From CAYVMX01 sp964452725 (GTDB taxonomy: Bacteria; Patescibacteriota; Gracilibacteria; JAHISY01), in the NCBI GenBank assembly GCA_964452725.1, contig CAYVMX010000020.1, forward strand, positions 1 through 11,751: a stretch of DNA of 11,751 bases, written 5' to 3'. The notes beneath the pieces are model-generated. The model saw nothing but the letters and a program-made list of their open reading frames with translations, made no database searches and was not told the DNA's origin. Positions within the stretch are counted from its first letter, which is position 1. Each line of letters opens with the position of its first letter. Shown piece by piece: positions 6,220-11,751 of the stretch. The position numbers and the translations under genes were made by a program.

Positions 6220-6825
6220 ATGCCTAAACGTAAAGCTACCATCACGCGCAAGACCAAAGAAACCGAGATCGCACTCACTTTGAACCTCGACGGCAAAGGC
6301 AAAGCCAAGATCAGTACGACGATTGGTTTCCTCGACCACATGCTCGAGAGCTTCGCCAAGCACGGTCTCTTTGACCTCACGGTGAGAGCCGCCGGCGACA
6401 CCTATGTCGATCAGCATCACCTCGTCGAAGACATTGGCATTGTCCTCGGGCAAGCCCTCGACAAAGCACTCGGCGAGCGTAAAGGGATCTACCGCGCGGG
6501 GTTCTGGCACGGAGCTTTCCTCATGCCGATGGACGAGACTCTCGCCACTGCCGCGGTCGACCTCTCGGGGCGTGCCAAGCTGCGTTTCGACTCAGAATTC
6601 CAAGGCTCTCAGGTCGGCGAGCTAGATACCGCTGTCATCGCCGAGTTTTTCGACGGACTCTCGCAGGGTGGTCGGCTCAACCTCTACATCACGACCGAGC
6701 CAGCTCGCAGCGACCACCACAAAGTCGAAGCAATCTTCAAGGCCGTCGCGCGTGCACTGCGGATGGCAGTGGAGGTCGACCAGCGCAACAAAAACCAAGT
6801 GCCGAGCACCAAAGGAAGACTGTAA
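6220..6825 (+). CDS. hisB: imidazoleglycerol-phosphate dehydratase (HisB)
   Basis: 201 residues, the usual length of the monofunctional enzyme; the phosphatase domain of the enterobacterial HisB is absent. It dehydrates imidazole-glycerol phosphate to imidazole-acetol phosphate in histidine synthesis. Signature elements are FLDHML at 37-42, DQHHLVEDIGIVLG at 64-77 (the DxHHxxED metal-binding motif), the second metal-binding stretch SDHHKVEAIFKA at 164-175, and VPSTKG at 194-199 near the C-terminus. A TATAAA sits 9 bases before the start but has no properly spaced -35, so co-transcription with thiSF is more likely. hisH follows after 101 bases that contain an inverted-repeat element. Confidence 0.95.
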   Translation: MPKRKATITRKTKETEIALTLNLDGKGKAKISTTIGFLDHMLESFAKHGLFDLTVRAAGDTYVDQHHLVEDIGIVLGQALDKALGERKGIYRAGFWHGAFLMPMDETLATAAVDLSGRAKLRFDSEFQGSQVGELDTAVIAEFFDGLSQGGRLNLYITTEPARSDHHKVEAIFKAVARALRMAVEVDQRNKNQVPSTKGRL

Positions 6826-6830
6826 AAGTT

Positions 6831-6906
6831 CCCCTCATTATCAAGGAGGGGTTAGGGGAGGTTAATCATCAGATACCCCCTCCAGCTCCCCCTTACAAAG
6901 GGGGAG
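6831..6906. repeat. G/C-rich intergenic inverted-repeat element between hisB and hisH
   Basis: Two hairpins lie in tandem. CCCCTC at 6831-6836 pairs with GAGGGG at 6846-6851. CTCCCCCTT at 6886-6894 pairs with AAGGGGGAG at 6898-6906 around a three-base loop. The inner arms (GGAGGGGTTA at 6845-6854 and TACCCCCTCC near 6874-6883) are also near-complementary, so the whole unit can fold as one longer imperfect stem. This layout resembles short, dispersed, non-coding repeats found between genes in many bacterial genomes. It could weaken or stabilise the transcript between the two his genes. Copy number elsewhere cannot be judged here. Confidence 0.65.
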
Positions 6907-6926
6907 AGTCCGTTTGCTCATCTCTC

Positions 6927-7556
6927 ATGCCAAAGCCCTATATCGCCATCGTCGACTACTGTGCAGGCAATCTCCGGAGTGTCACGCGCGCTTTTGATTT
7001 CCTCCAGCTCCCAAACAAAATCGTCAGCAAGCCAGCCGAACTGCTCGCAGCCGCTGCTGTCGTCATACCCGGAGTCGGCGCAGCTGGTAGCGCGATGGCA
7101 GCTCTGCGAGCTACCCAGCTCGACACTGCACTGACCGAGTATCTCGCCGCCGAGCGACCCTACCTCGGTATTTGCCTTGGGTTTCAGATCTTATTCGAGC
7201 GGTCCGCAGAAGACGATGCGGAGTGTCTCGGAGTCTTCGCTGGCAGTGTCGAGAGTCTCCAGCCAAGCGAAACAGCCAAAGTCCCACACATCGGCTGGAA
7301 CTCGGTTGATTTCATCGATCCTGTCGAGCTCATGGCTGGTATCGACTCGGGTACGCCTTTTTATCACGTGCACTCGTACTACTGTGCGCCGACTGATACC
7401 TCGCTCGTGGTCGCGACGACGACTCACGGTGCTACTACTTTTCCAGCTATCACAAAGCGCGGGCAGATCTGGGGTGTCCAGTTTCACCCAGAGAAGTCTG
7501 GTCAGGTCGGGCTTACAGTGCTCCAGAATTTTGCGCAGCTGGCCGAGCTTGCGTGA
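6927..7556 (+). CDS. hisH: imidazole glycerol phosphate synthase, glutaminase subunit (HisH)
   Basis: 209 residues, normal for the family. HisH hydrolyses glutamine and channels ammonia to HisF, which makes imidazole-glycerol phosphate and AICAR. Class I glutamine amidotransferase features are IAIVDYCAGNLRSV at 6-19, VVIPGVGA at 45-52, the nucleophile Cys83 in LGICLGFQILFE, HIGWNSV at 121-127, FYHVHSYY at 145-152, and the His187/Glu189 pair in GVQFHPEKSG. hisF is not in the window. The ATG is not preceded by a Shine-Dalgarno motif. The last 44 bases overlap the convergent STAS gene, so neither gene can have an ordinary terminator between them. Confidence 0.95.
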   Translation: MPKPYIAIVDYCAGNLRSVTRAFDFLQLPNKIVSKPAELLAAAAVVIPGVGAAGSAMAALRATQLDTALTEYLAAERPYLGICLGFQILFERSAEDDAECLGVFAGSVESLQPSETAKVPHIGWNSVDFIDPVELMAGIDSGTPFYHVHSYYCAPTDTSLVVATTTHGATTFPAITKRGQIWGVQFHPEKSGQVGLTVLQNFAQLAELA

Positions 7557-7902
7557 GAGCGTTCTCTGCTTCTTCCATGGTCATGTAGTGTGGTATCAGT
7601 GTCAGGAGTCCGACGACATTGAGCGTATCAAAAACCTGTGGCTGACAGCCAACCAAAATAAATTGACCATTTTTTTCTGTGACTTGAGAGTACCAGTCGG
7701 TCAGATGTCCGATGAAGGTCGAGTTGGCGTAAGTCAGCTGACTGAGATCGAGGATCAGTGTCTGATTCTTGACCAAGATATTGGCGATCTGAGTATCGAT
7801 CTCCATGATGTTGCTAGCGTCTGCCGAGCCGATCAGTGTCGCGACTTCAGCCGTCTGACCGTCGAAAGCGCGAGTAGCGAGCTGGATAGTGAGGAGAGGC
7901 AT
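7513..7902 (-). CDS. STAS-domain protein, anti-sigma factor antagonist type
   Basis: 129 residues. One STAS domain covers about residues 5-115: VATLIGSADASN at 20-31, LILDLSQLTYANSTFIGHL at 49-67 and FILVGCQPQVFDTLNVVGL at 81-99. In SpoIIAA and RsbV the partner kinase phosphorylates a serine in a DSSGLG or DSTGLG motif. Here the motif reads NSTFIG (60-65), so Ser61 or Thr62 is the candidate site while the preceding Asp and first Gly are replaced. The gene begins 5 bases after the stop of the RsbW-like ATPase, so the two are surely co-transcribed. Its C-terminal 44 bases overlap hisH tail to tail. It probably binds and neutralises the ATPase when unphosphorylated; the final target is unknown. 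Confidence 0.82.
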   Translation of the reverse strand: MPLLTIQLATRAFDGQTAEVATLIGSADASNIMEIDTQIANILVKNQTLILDLSQLTYANSTFIGHLTDWYSQVTEKNGQFILVGCQPQVFDTLNVVGLLTLIPHYMTMEEAENALTQARPAAQNSGAL

Positions 7903-7907
7903 AGTGT

Positions 7908-8459
7908 TTAGTTATTCAGAGCAAAAGGTCGTGGATCGATACAACAGCTAGTAGTGATAGACTGTTTGGTCGATTCGGCAGCAGGAGTGTAGTTTTTCGT
8001 CACAGTCACCGAGATACCACCTTTAGTATTGTCGATGAAATCCAACGAATCACTCCAATTGCTGATGATCTGAAAACCGCGTCCACGCAGATCAAAACTC
8101 GGCTCATTGGCACGCGCAGCCGCAGCAGCAGCGAGCTTGGTCAGCTCACTCGCACTGTGGTGGATAGGTCCTGTGCCGTGATCCGAGACCACTAGCGTGA
8201 TCGACTTTTGGTGCTCGATAGTGAATGCCAGCTCGATCTCATTGCCAGCGGCACTACCGTGCTCGATAGCGTTATTGGTTAGCTCGTCGGCGACACTCTG
8301 AAAACGGTGTGCCCACTGATTATCGAAACCCGCGACGTTGTGCGCTGTATCGAGGATAAAGTTGCGCACGCCAGACAGGAAGTAAACATTCGTAGGGATT
8401 ACGATTGCCACTTTGACTGGCTTGGTCATGTCGGTACTAGCAGTTTTTTTAGTCTCCAT
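7908..8459 (-). CDS. RsbW/SpoIIAB-type serine kinase or anti-sigma factor (HATPase_c)
   Basis: 183 residues. The GHKL ATPase fold is marked by the N box ELTNNAIEHG at 59-68, G1 box DHGTGP at 93-98 and G2 box LRGRGFQII at 124-132. An N-terminal segment (about 17-50) matches the usual first strand and helix (VAIVIPTNVYFLSGVRNFI). There is no sensor, HAMP or receiver domain, so this is a partner-switching kinase and not a two-component kinase. The about 30-residue tail after 155 (Ser/Thr-rich with a Cys pair) is longer than in typical RsbW. A clear promoter precedes it and the STAS gene follows at once. No sigma factor or PP2C phosphatase lies nearby, so the output could be a remote sigma factor or a non-sigma target. 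Confidence 0.85.
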   Translation of the reverse strand: METKKTASTDMTKPVKVAIVIPTNVYFLSGVRNFILDTAHNVAGFDNQWAHRFQSVADELTNNAIEHGSAAGNEIELAFTIEHQKSITLVVSDHGTGPIHHSASELTKLAAAAAARANEPSFDLRGRGFQIISNWSDSLDFIDNTKGGISVTVTKNYTPAAESTKQSITTSCCIDPRPFALNN

Positions 8460-8480
8460 TTATTTGAGATTTTTCAGATC

Positions 8481-8510
8481 ATTTTACCATGAAAAGACCA
8501 CGAAAGTCAA
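8481..8510 (-). promoter_or_regulatory. sigma-70-type promoter of the ATPase-STAS operon
   Basis: Read on the minus strand, TTGACT (8510-8505) and TAAAAT (8486-8481) are 18 bases apart. The start point would fall near 8474, giving a leader of about 15 bases before the ATG at 8459, with no Shine-Dalgarno motif. It lies in the 74-base gap after ribD and separates this operon from the riboflavin genes. Confidence 0.65.
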
Positions 8511-8533
8511 GTATACAAAGTAGATCCTAGTCT

Positions 8534-9553
8534 TTAATAATTACTTAAATCACCGCTCCAGAGTACATCTGGACCGATCTTTTCTTTGGTCTGGTGTCGC
8601 AGTCTCAAGGCTTTGCCCCAGAGGCGCGGTGATCGTGTCGAGTCTGCGACGAAGACATACAGCCGATCGACCAGCTCTGCTACAGCGAAGTGTCGAGCCG
8701 TCGTCAGTCCACCCTCGACATAGATACTCGCGATACCATTGGCGTATAGCTTCTTTAGGATAGTCCGCAGACCAAAACGCGGTACGACGAGATTACTTGC
8801 GCCTCGGACCCGTACAGGGCGTCGTGTCACGACGATCGTCCGACCAGTCTCACGCAGGAGTCGGGCAGTCCGAGGTATCCTCCCTGTCGGATCGAGGATT
8901 ATACGAGTGGGCTGGGTCAGCGCTCCGCGGACAGTCAGCCGTGGATCATCGGCGACCACAGTGCCGACACCGACGAGTACAGCATCGTGCTCGGCACGCT
9001 GACGCTGGACTCGCTGGCGTGCAGATACTCCAGTGATCCAGCGTGTCCCCGTTTTGGGGATACTACTGCCAGTGCTGTCTAGTGCGAGCTTGAGTGTGAT
9101 GTAGGGGAGTTTGGTCGTCACACTCTTTAGCCAGACTTGGTTGAGCGCACGACACTCCGATACACACACACCAGTCCTTACCCTTACATTATTTTTTTTC
9201 AAAAACTCCGCACCACCACCAGCGCGTAGTGTCGGGTCACGCAGACCGATCACGACTCTAGCGATACTAGACTCTAGTATCGTGTCGACACACGGGGGAG
9301 TGCGACCATAGTGTGTACACGGCTCGAGTGTCACGTATAGCGTCGCGCCGATCGCTCGTGTACCAGCCTGTCGCAAGGCGACTACTTCGGCGTGTAGCTG
9401 CCCAGCCGCCGTGTGATAGCCCCGACCGACGATCTGCCCTGCACGCACGACGATAGCCCCGACTCGCGGGTTTGGCGCAGGGTTGATCGCCTTGGCAGCG
9501 AGCACACACGCCTGCTGCATATAGCGAGCGTCTTGTTGGTGGCTGTCTGACAT
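8534..9553 (-). CDS. ribD: bifunctional riboflavin enzyme RibD (deaminase/reductase)
   Basis: 339 residues, slightly short for the family but with both domains. The N-terminal deaminase (about 5-145) shows NPRVGAIVV at 28-36, the zinc-binding His54-Ala-Glu56 in LHAEV, and PCTHYGRTPPC at 78-88 with zinc ligands Cys79 and Cys88. The C-terminal reductase (about 149-339) shows YITLKLALDSTG at 151-162, GVGTVVADDPRLTVR at 195-209 and IYVEGG at 277-282. The protein deaminates the pyrimidine made by GTP cyclohydrolase II and reduces its ribose side chain with NADPH. It starts 4 bases after the ribBA stop, so the pair forms one operon. Riboflavin synthase (ribE) and lumazine synthase (ribH) are not in the window. 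Confidence 0.95.
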   Translation of the reverse strand: MSDSHQQDARYMQQACVLAAKAINPAPNPRVGAIVVRAGQIVGRGYHTAAGQLHAEVVALRQAGTRAIGATLYVTLEPCTHYGRTPPCVDTILESSIARVVIGLRDPTLRAGGGAEFLKKNNVRVRTGVCVSECRALNQVWLKSVTTKLPYITLKLALDSTGSSIPKTGTRWITGVSARQRVQRQRAEHDAVLVGVGTVVADDPRLTVRGALTQPTRIILDPTGRIPRTARLLRETGRTIVVTRRPVRVRGASNLVVPRFGLRTILKKLYANGIASIYVEGGLTTARHFAVAELVDRLYVFVADSTRSPRLWGKALRLRHQTKEKIGPDVLWSGDLSNY

Positions 9554-9557
9554 AGAC

Positions 9558-10793
9558 TTAGACTTTTTTCAAACTATGTCCGAGTTTCTTCTTCTTAGTT
9601 TTCAGATACGCGGTATTGTACCGACCAGGCTGGATCTCGAGTGCTATACGTTTCGTTACCCTCAGACCATAGCCACTCAGCCCCGCGAGCTTCCGCGGAT
9701 TGTTCGTCAGTAGATGGATCGTCGTGAGTCCGAGGTCTGAGAGGATCTGCGCACCGATACCATACTCACGTAGATCATCACCGAAGCCGAGCTTACGATT
9801 GGCCTCGACAGTGTCCGCACCGTGATCTTGGAGTGCGTAGGCCTTGATCTTATTCGCCAAACCGATACCACGACCCTCCTGACGCATATAGAGCAGCACA
9901 CCGCTACCAGCTGCCTCGATTGCGCGCATCGCCTCGACTTTTTGCTCATGGCAGTCGCAGCGTAGACTGTGGAAGTTGTCACCCGTCAGACACTCACTAT
10001 GGACGCGCACGAGGACATTTTTCTTACCTTTTACAGTGCCTTTGATCAGTGCCACGTGCTCCTTGTCTGGTTCGAGTGTATTGGTATACACCACCAGCCG
10101 AAAGTCCCCATACTCAGTCGGTAGACTAGCCTCCGCGATTTGTTGGACGAGCTTTTCTCGTCCACGTCGGTAGGTGATCAGATCGGCGATTGAGATCAGC
10201 TTGAGCTTGTGCCGCTTGGCAAACTTCACCAGATCAGGGAGTCGTGCCATCGTACCGTCCTCTTTCATGATCTCACAGATCGTCCCCGCCGACTGAAACC
10301 CTGCCAGACGACTCAGATCTACCGCTGCCTCAGTGTGGCCCGCTCGTACCAGTACACCGCCATCACGTGCTCGCAACGGAAAGACATGCCCCGGACGCAC
10401 GAAATCACTGGCCTTGGCTTTGGGATTTACGATATGCGCGATCGTCTTCGCACGGTCAGCTGCCGAGATGCCACTGGTGATGTCGCTCCGCAGATCCGCA
10501 CTCACGGCGAAGTTGCACTGCTCGCTCTCTTCGTTTTCTGTGACCATCGGATAAAAATCCAACCGCCCCGCGATCTCGCGACTGACAGGCGTACAGATCA
10601 GACCTCGTGCCTCGCGTGCCATGAAGTTGATCACCTTGGCATTTACCCGCTGGGCAGGGATCACCAGATCACCTTCGTTTTCACGATCTTCATCATCGAC
10701 CACGATGACAGGTTTACCGCTCTTTAGCGCCCGTAGGGCAGCGTCGATAGTATCTAGCACGGTTTTTTTGAGCTTAAAGATTGAGGTTTTCAT
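9558..10793 (-). CDS. ribBA: bifunctional DHBP synthase / GTP cyclohydrolase II (RibBA)
   Basis: 411 residues, the normal size of the fusion. The N-terminal half (about 14-210) makes 3,4-dihydroxy-2-butanone 4-phosphate from ribulose 5-phosphate: VVDDEDRENEGDLV at 31-44, FMAREARGLIC at 57-67, FVRPGHVFPL at 131-140 and RAGHTEAAVDL at 150-160. The C-terminal half (about 212-411) opens the GTP ring: VRVHSECLTGD at 262-272 with zinc ligands Cys268, Cys279 and Cys281, RQEGRGIGLANKIKAY at 304-319, DLREYGIGAQIL at 340-351 and TNNPRK at 363-368. It supplies both precursors of riboflavin. The 5' leader shows no FMN riboswitch. AGAGTGATACTCT lies about 20-32 bases before the start and is a small possible operator or -10 region. 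Confidence 0.96.
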   Translation of the reverse strand: MKTSIFKLKKTVLDTIDAALRALKSGKPVIVVDDEDRENEGDLVIPAQRVNAKVINFMAREARGLICTPVSREIAGRLDFYPMVTENEESEQCNFAVSADLRSDITSGISAADRAKTIAHIVNPKAKASDFVRPGHVFPLRARDGGVLVRAGHTEAAVDLSRLAGFQSAGTICEIMKEDGTMARLPDLVKFAKRHKLKLISIADLITYRRGREKLVQQIAEASLPTEYGDFRLVVYTNTLEPDKEHVALIKGTVKGKKNVLVRVHSECLTGDNFHSLRCDCHEQKVEAMRAIEAAGSGVLLYMRQEGRGIGLANKIKAYALQDHGADTVEANRKLGFGDDLREYGIGAQILSDLGLTTIHLLTNNPRKLAGLSGYGLRVTKRIALEIQPGRYNTAYLKTKKKKLGHSLKKV

Positions 10794-10867
10794 TATACAG
10801 TGATCTAGTGATTAGAGTATCACTCTACGGATTTGTGCCTTAGTAGCGAGTTAAGAGATGCCGCTCC

Positions 10868-10993
10868 GTCATTCCCGACCCAAAGGGGAGCCTTTGAGTC
10901 GCAGGCAGGTCCATACAAAATTTGTCATTCCGGACACGAGCGAAGCGAGTAGATCCGGAATCTCGGAGATGCCGGATCAAATCCGGCATGACA
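10868..10993. repeat. dispersed-type palindromic repeat (GTCATTCC units)
   Basis: Two units both begin GTCATTCC (10868 and 10924) and match in 10 of the first 11 bases. The second unit is strongly folded: TGTCATTCCGG at 10923-10933 pairs with CCGGCATGACA at 10983-10993 with one mismatch; within it ATTCCGGA (10927-10934) pairs with TCCGGAAT (10954-10961), and ATGCCGGAT (10969-10977) with ATCCGGCAT (10981-10989). Such ATTCCGG/TGACA palindromes are a familiar class of intergenic repeats in many bacteria. It separates the divergent ribBA and methyltransferase genes. The frame leading into the methyltransferase is open across the repeat, but this is probably not translated. Confidence 0.75.
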
Positions 10994-11038
10994 GACTTTT
11001 GGCTTTATTCCTTGCTTCGTATCCTTTATCCTACTCAT

Positions 11039-11572
11039 ATGACTACTGCCACAGCCGATCTGATCTCCGCACTCTTTGGATTCACGCTGCTCATTGCCTT
11101 TGCGTGGATGTTTATCGCGGGTTTTTTTCGTTCACCATTTGTCCCGAGTAACCGCCCGACGACCGATCGCCTACTCAAAGTCGCGAAAATCAAGCCAAAA
11201 GAACGCGTCGTCGATCTCGGCTGTGGTGACGGACGTATTGTCTTTGCCGCCGAGCGCCAGTACGGTGCGCGTGCCGAGGGCTACGAGATCTCGATCATAG
11301 TCTGGCTGATCGCGCTGACCAATCGTCTGTTCAAGGGTGCGAAGTCACCGATCTACCGACGCAATTTCTTCCAAGCGGATCTACGTCAGGCTGATGTCGT
11401 CATCTGCTACCTGCTCCCCGAGGTCATGCGCCGACTCGCTCCCAAGTTTCGCACTGAGCTGCGACCTGGCGCACGCGTAGTCTCCGCTGCCTTTCGACTA
11501 CCTGGCTGGAAAATCACCAAAGAGTACGCTCGCGATGGTCGTGTCACACCGATCTTTATCTACAAGAGATAG
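11039..11572 (+). CDS. membrane-anchored SAM-dependent methyltransferase, FAM173/ANT-KMT-like
   Basis: 177 residues from the ATG at 11039. An upstream open frame to about 10922 only translates the repeat element and is rejected. Residues 9-29 form one membrane helix (LISALFGFTLLIAFAWMFIAGFF), followed by SPFVPSN. The class I methyltransferase core follows: motif I VVDLGCGDGRI at 57-67, GYEIS at 81-85, NFFQADL at 109-115, CYLLPEVM at 123-130 and PGARVVSAAFRLPGW at 143-157. The helix, the LGCGDGRI loop, the LLPEV segment and the LPGW ending match the FAM173-type lysine methyltransferases, whose eukaryotic members modify the mitochondrial ADP/ATP carrier and the ATP synthase c-subunit. The bacterial substrate is unknown; a membrane protein lysine is the natural guess. 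Confidence 0.8.
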   Translation: MTTATADLISALFGFTLLIAFAWMFIAGFFRSPFVPSNRPTTDRLLKVAKIKPKERVVDLGCGDGRIVFAAERQYGARAEGYEISIIVWLIALTNRLFKGAKSPIYRRNFFQADLRQADVVICYLLPEVMRRLAPKFRTELRPGARVVSAAFRLPGWKITKEYARDGRVTPIFIYKR

Positions 11573-11634
11573 AATCCCCACCGCTTCGCATACGCGGTGC
11601 GATCCTCTTTTTCCCAGCCATCACGTGCAGCCAT
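11560..11634 (-). CDS. possible 24-residue small protein or gene remnant
   Basis: From the ATG at 11634 the frame encodes MAARDGWEKEDRTAYAKRWG plus FYLL, then TAG, overlapping the last 13 bases of the methyltransferase gene. The composition is protein-like (charged, with Trp, Tyr and Phe spaced through it), and GGGAA precedes the ATG at a plausible distance. The frame also stays open upstream for at least a dozen codons, so it might instead be the end of a longer, decayed gene. I recognise no family. The same bases form a weak hairpin (11579-11584 with 11594-11599), which could explain the pattern without coding. Confidence 0.25.
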   Translation of the reverse strand: MAARDGWEKEDRTAYAKRWGFYLL

Positions 11635-11710
11635 CTTATTCCCACGTGCCCTAGTGTGAGTTGGGTTTGAACTACATTGAAAAACACAACGTGTATTGTA
11701 GTGATTAAAC

Positions 11711-11743
11711 CAATTTCTCCGAATATTCGGAGTTTTACTCTTG
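11711..11743 (+). repeat. 33-base element with palindromic core, copy 2
   Basis: The core CTCCGAATATTCGGAG at 11717-11732 is identical to the copy at 239-254, with the same left flank CAATTT and the same right flank TACTCTTG. Only three bases between core and right flank differ (TTT here, AAA in copy 1), which breaks the outer palindrome arms in this copy. It lies about 140 bases after the methyltransferase gene and is probably upstream of a gene beyond the window edge. The same orientation and conserved flanks favour a control element. A weak terminator (six-pair stem followed by TTTT) is the alternative for this copy alone. Confidence 0.75.
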
Positions 11744-11751
11744 TATATACC

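Noticed and set aside
7177..7911. Plus-strand open frame of 244 codons across hisH and the STAS gene
   Set aside because: It lies in another frame of hisH and antisense to the STAS gene; both of those have clear family motifs, while this frame is Ser/Arg-rich without any.
10794..10920. FMN riboswitch upstream of ribBA
   Set aside because: The leader lacks the conserved multi-helix FMN aptamer pattern; the GGGTCGGGAATGAC seen on the minus strand belongs to the dispersed repeat.
11579..11612. Terminator after the methyltransferase gene
   Set aside because: CACCGC/GCGGTG gives only a six-pair stem with a nine-base loop and the T run begins eight bases later, which is weak for an intrinsic terminator.
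233..11743. An integrated element bounded by the two palindromic repeats as att sites
   Set aside because: There is no integrase in the window, the enclosed genes are mostly core metabolism, and the repeat carries an internal palindrome typical of operators. Kept only as an alternative in the finding on this element.
1..11751. tRNA, rRNA, CRISPR arrays, insertion sequences and transposases
   Set aside because: None was found on either strand: no cloverleaf with CCA-type end, no regularly spaced repeats with spacers, and no transposase motif.

Overview
The window looks like a stretch of bacterial chromosome from an uncultivated, gene-dense organism. GC content is a little above half by eye, intergenic gaps are short, and genes lie on both strands. 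None of the identified genes has a convincing Shine-Dalgarno sequence before its start; leaders are mostly pyrimidine- or A/T-rich. Standard stops, including TGA, are used, so there is no sign of UGA recoding. The short RmlA, the small membrane-anchored FAM173-like methyltransferase and the lack of Shine-Dalgarno motifs would fit a Patescibacteria/CPR-type genome. The riboflavin and histidine genes would make it a comparatively well-equipped member. This placement is an inference.

Layout. (1) 1-2754, plus strand: a phage-derived module with the tail end of an unknown gene, a ~290-base non-coding stretch carrying a perfect palindrome, a 519-residue tail-fibre-like protein, an Amidase_2-type N-acetylmuramoyl-L-alanine amidase and a 72-residue two-helix holin-like protein. 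(2) 2775-3740, plus: a DusB-like tRNA-dihydrouridine synthase. (3) 5075-3705, minus: rmlC, rmlA and a 55-codon gene joined to rmlA by an ATGA stop/start overlap. (4) 5169-7556, plus: a ThiS-ThiF fusion behind a good sigma-70-type promoter, then hisB and hisH separated by a G/C-rich inverted-repeat element. (5) 8459-7513, minus: an RsbW/SpoIIAB-type ATPase and a STAS anti-anti-sigma protein behind a clear promoter; the STAS gene overlaps the end of hisH tail to tail. (6) 10793-8534, minus: ribBA and ribD. (7) 10868-10993: a dispersed-type palindromic repeat. (8) 11039-11572, plus: the methyltransferase, then a possible 24-residue ORF on the minus strand.

How the genes fit together. The fibre, amidase and two-helix membrane protein form an adhesion-plus-lysis set, as found in prophage remnants, tailocins or an envelope-attack device; no capsid, terminase, integrase or sheath gene is visible here. 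rmlA and rmlC are part of dTDP-sugar synthesis, ribBA and ribD cover the early riboflavin steps, and hisB and hisH cover two histidine steps; the remaining genes of each pathway must lie elsewhere. The ATPase/STAS pair is a partner-switching module with no sigma factor or phosphatase beside it.

The most unusual points are: a 33-base element with a palindromic core present near both window ends in the same orientation; the internal Gly-Gly-Gly at the ThiS-ThiF junction; the hidden gene coupled to rmlA; the fibre whose C-terminal module appears split by a beta-rich insertion; and the lack of Shine-Dalgarno motifs.
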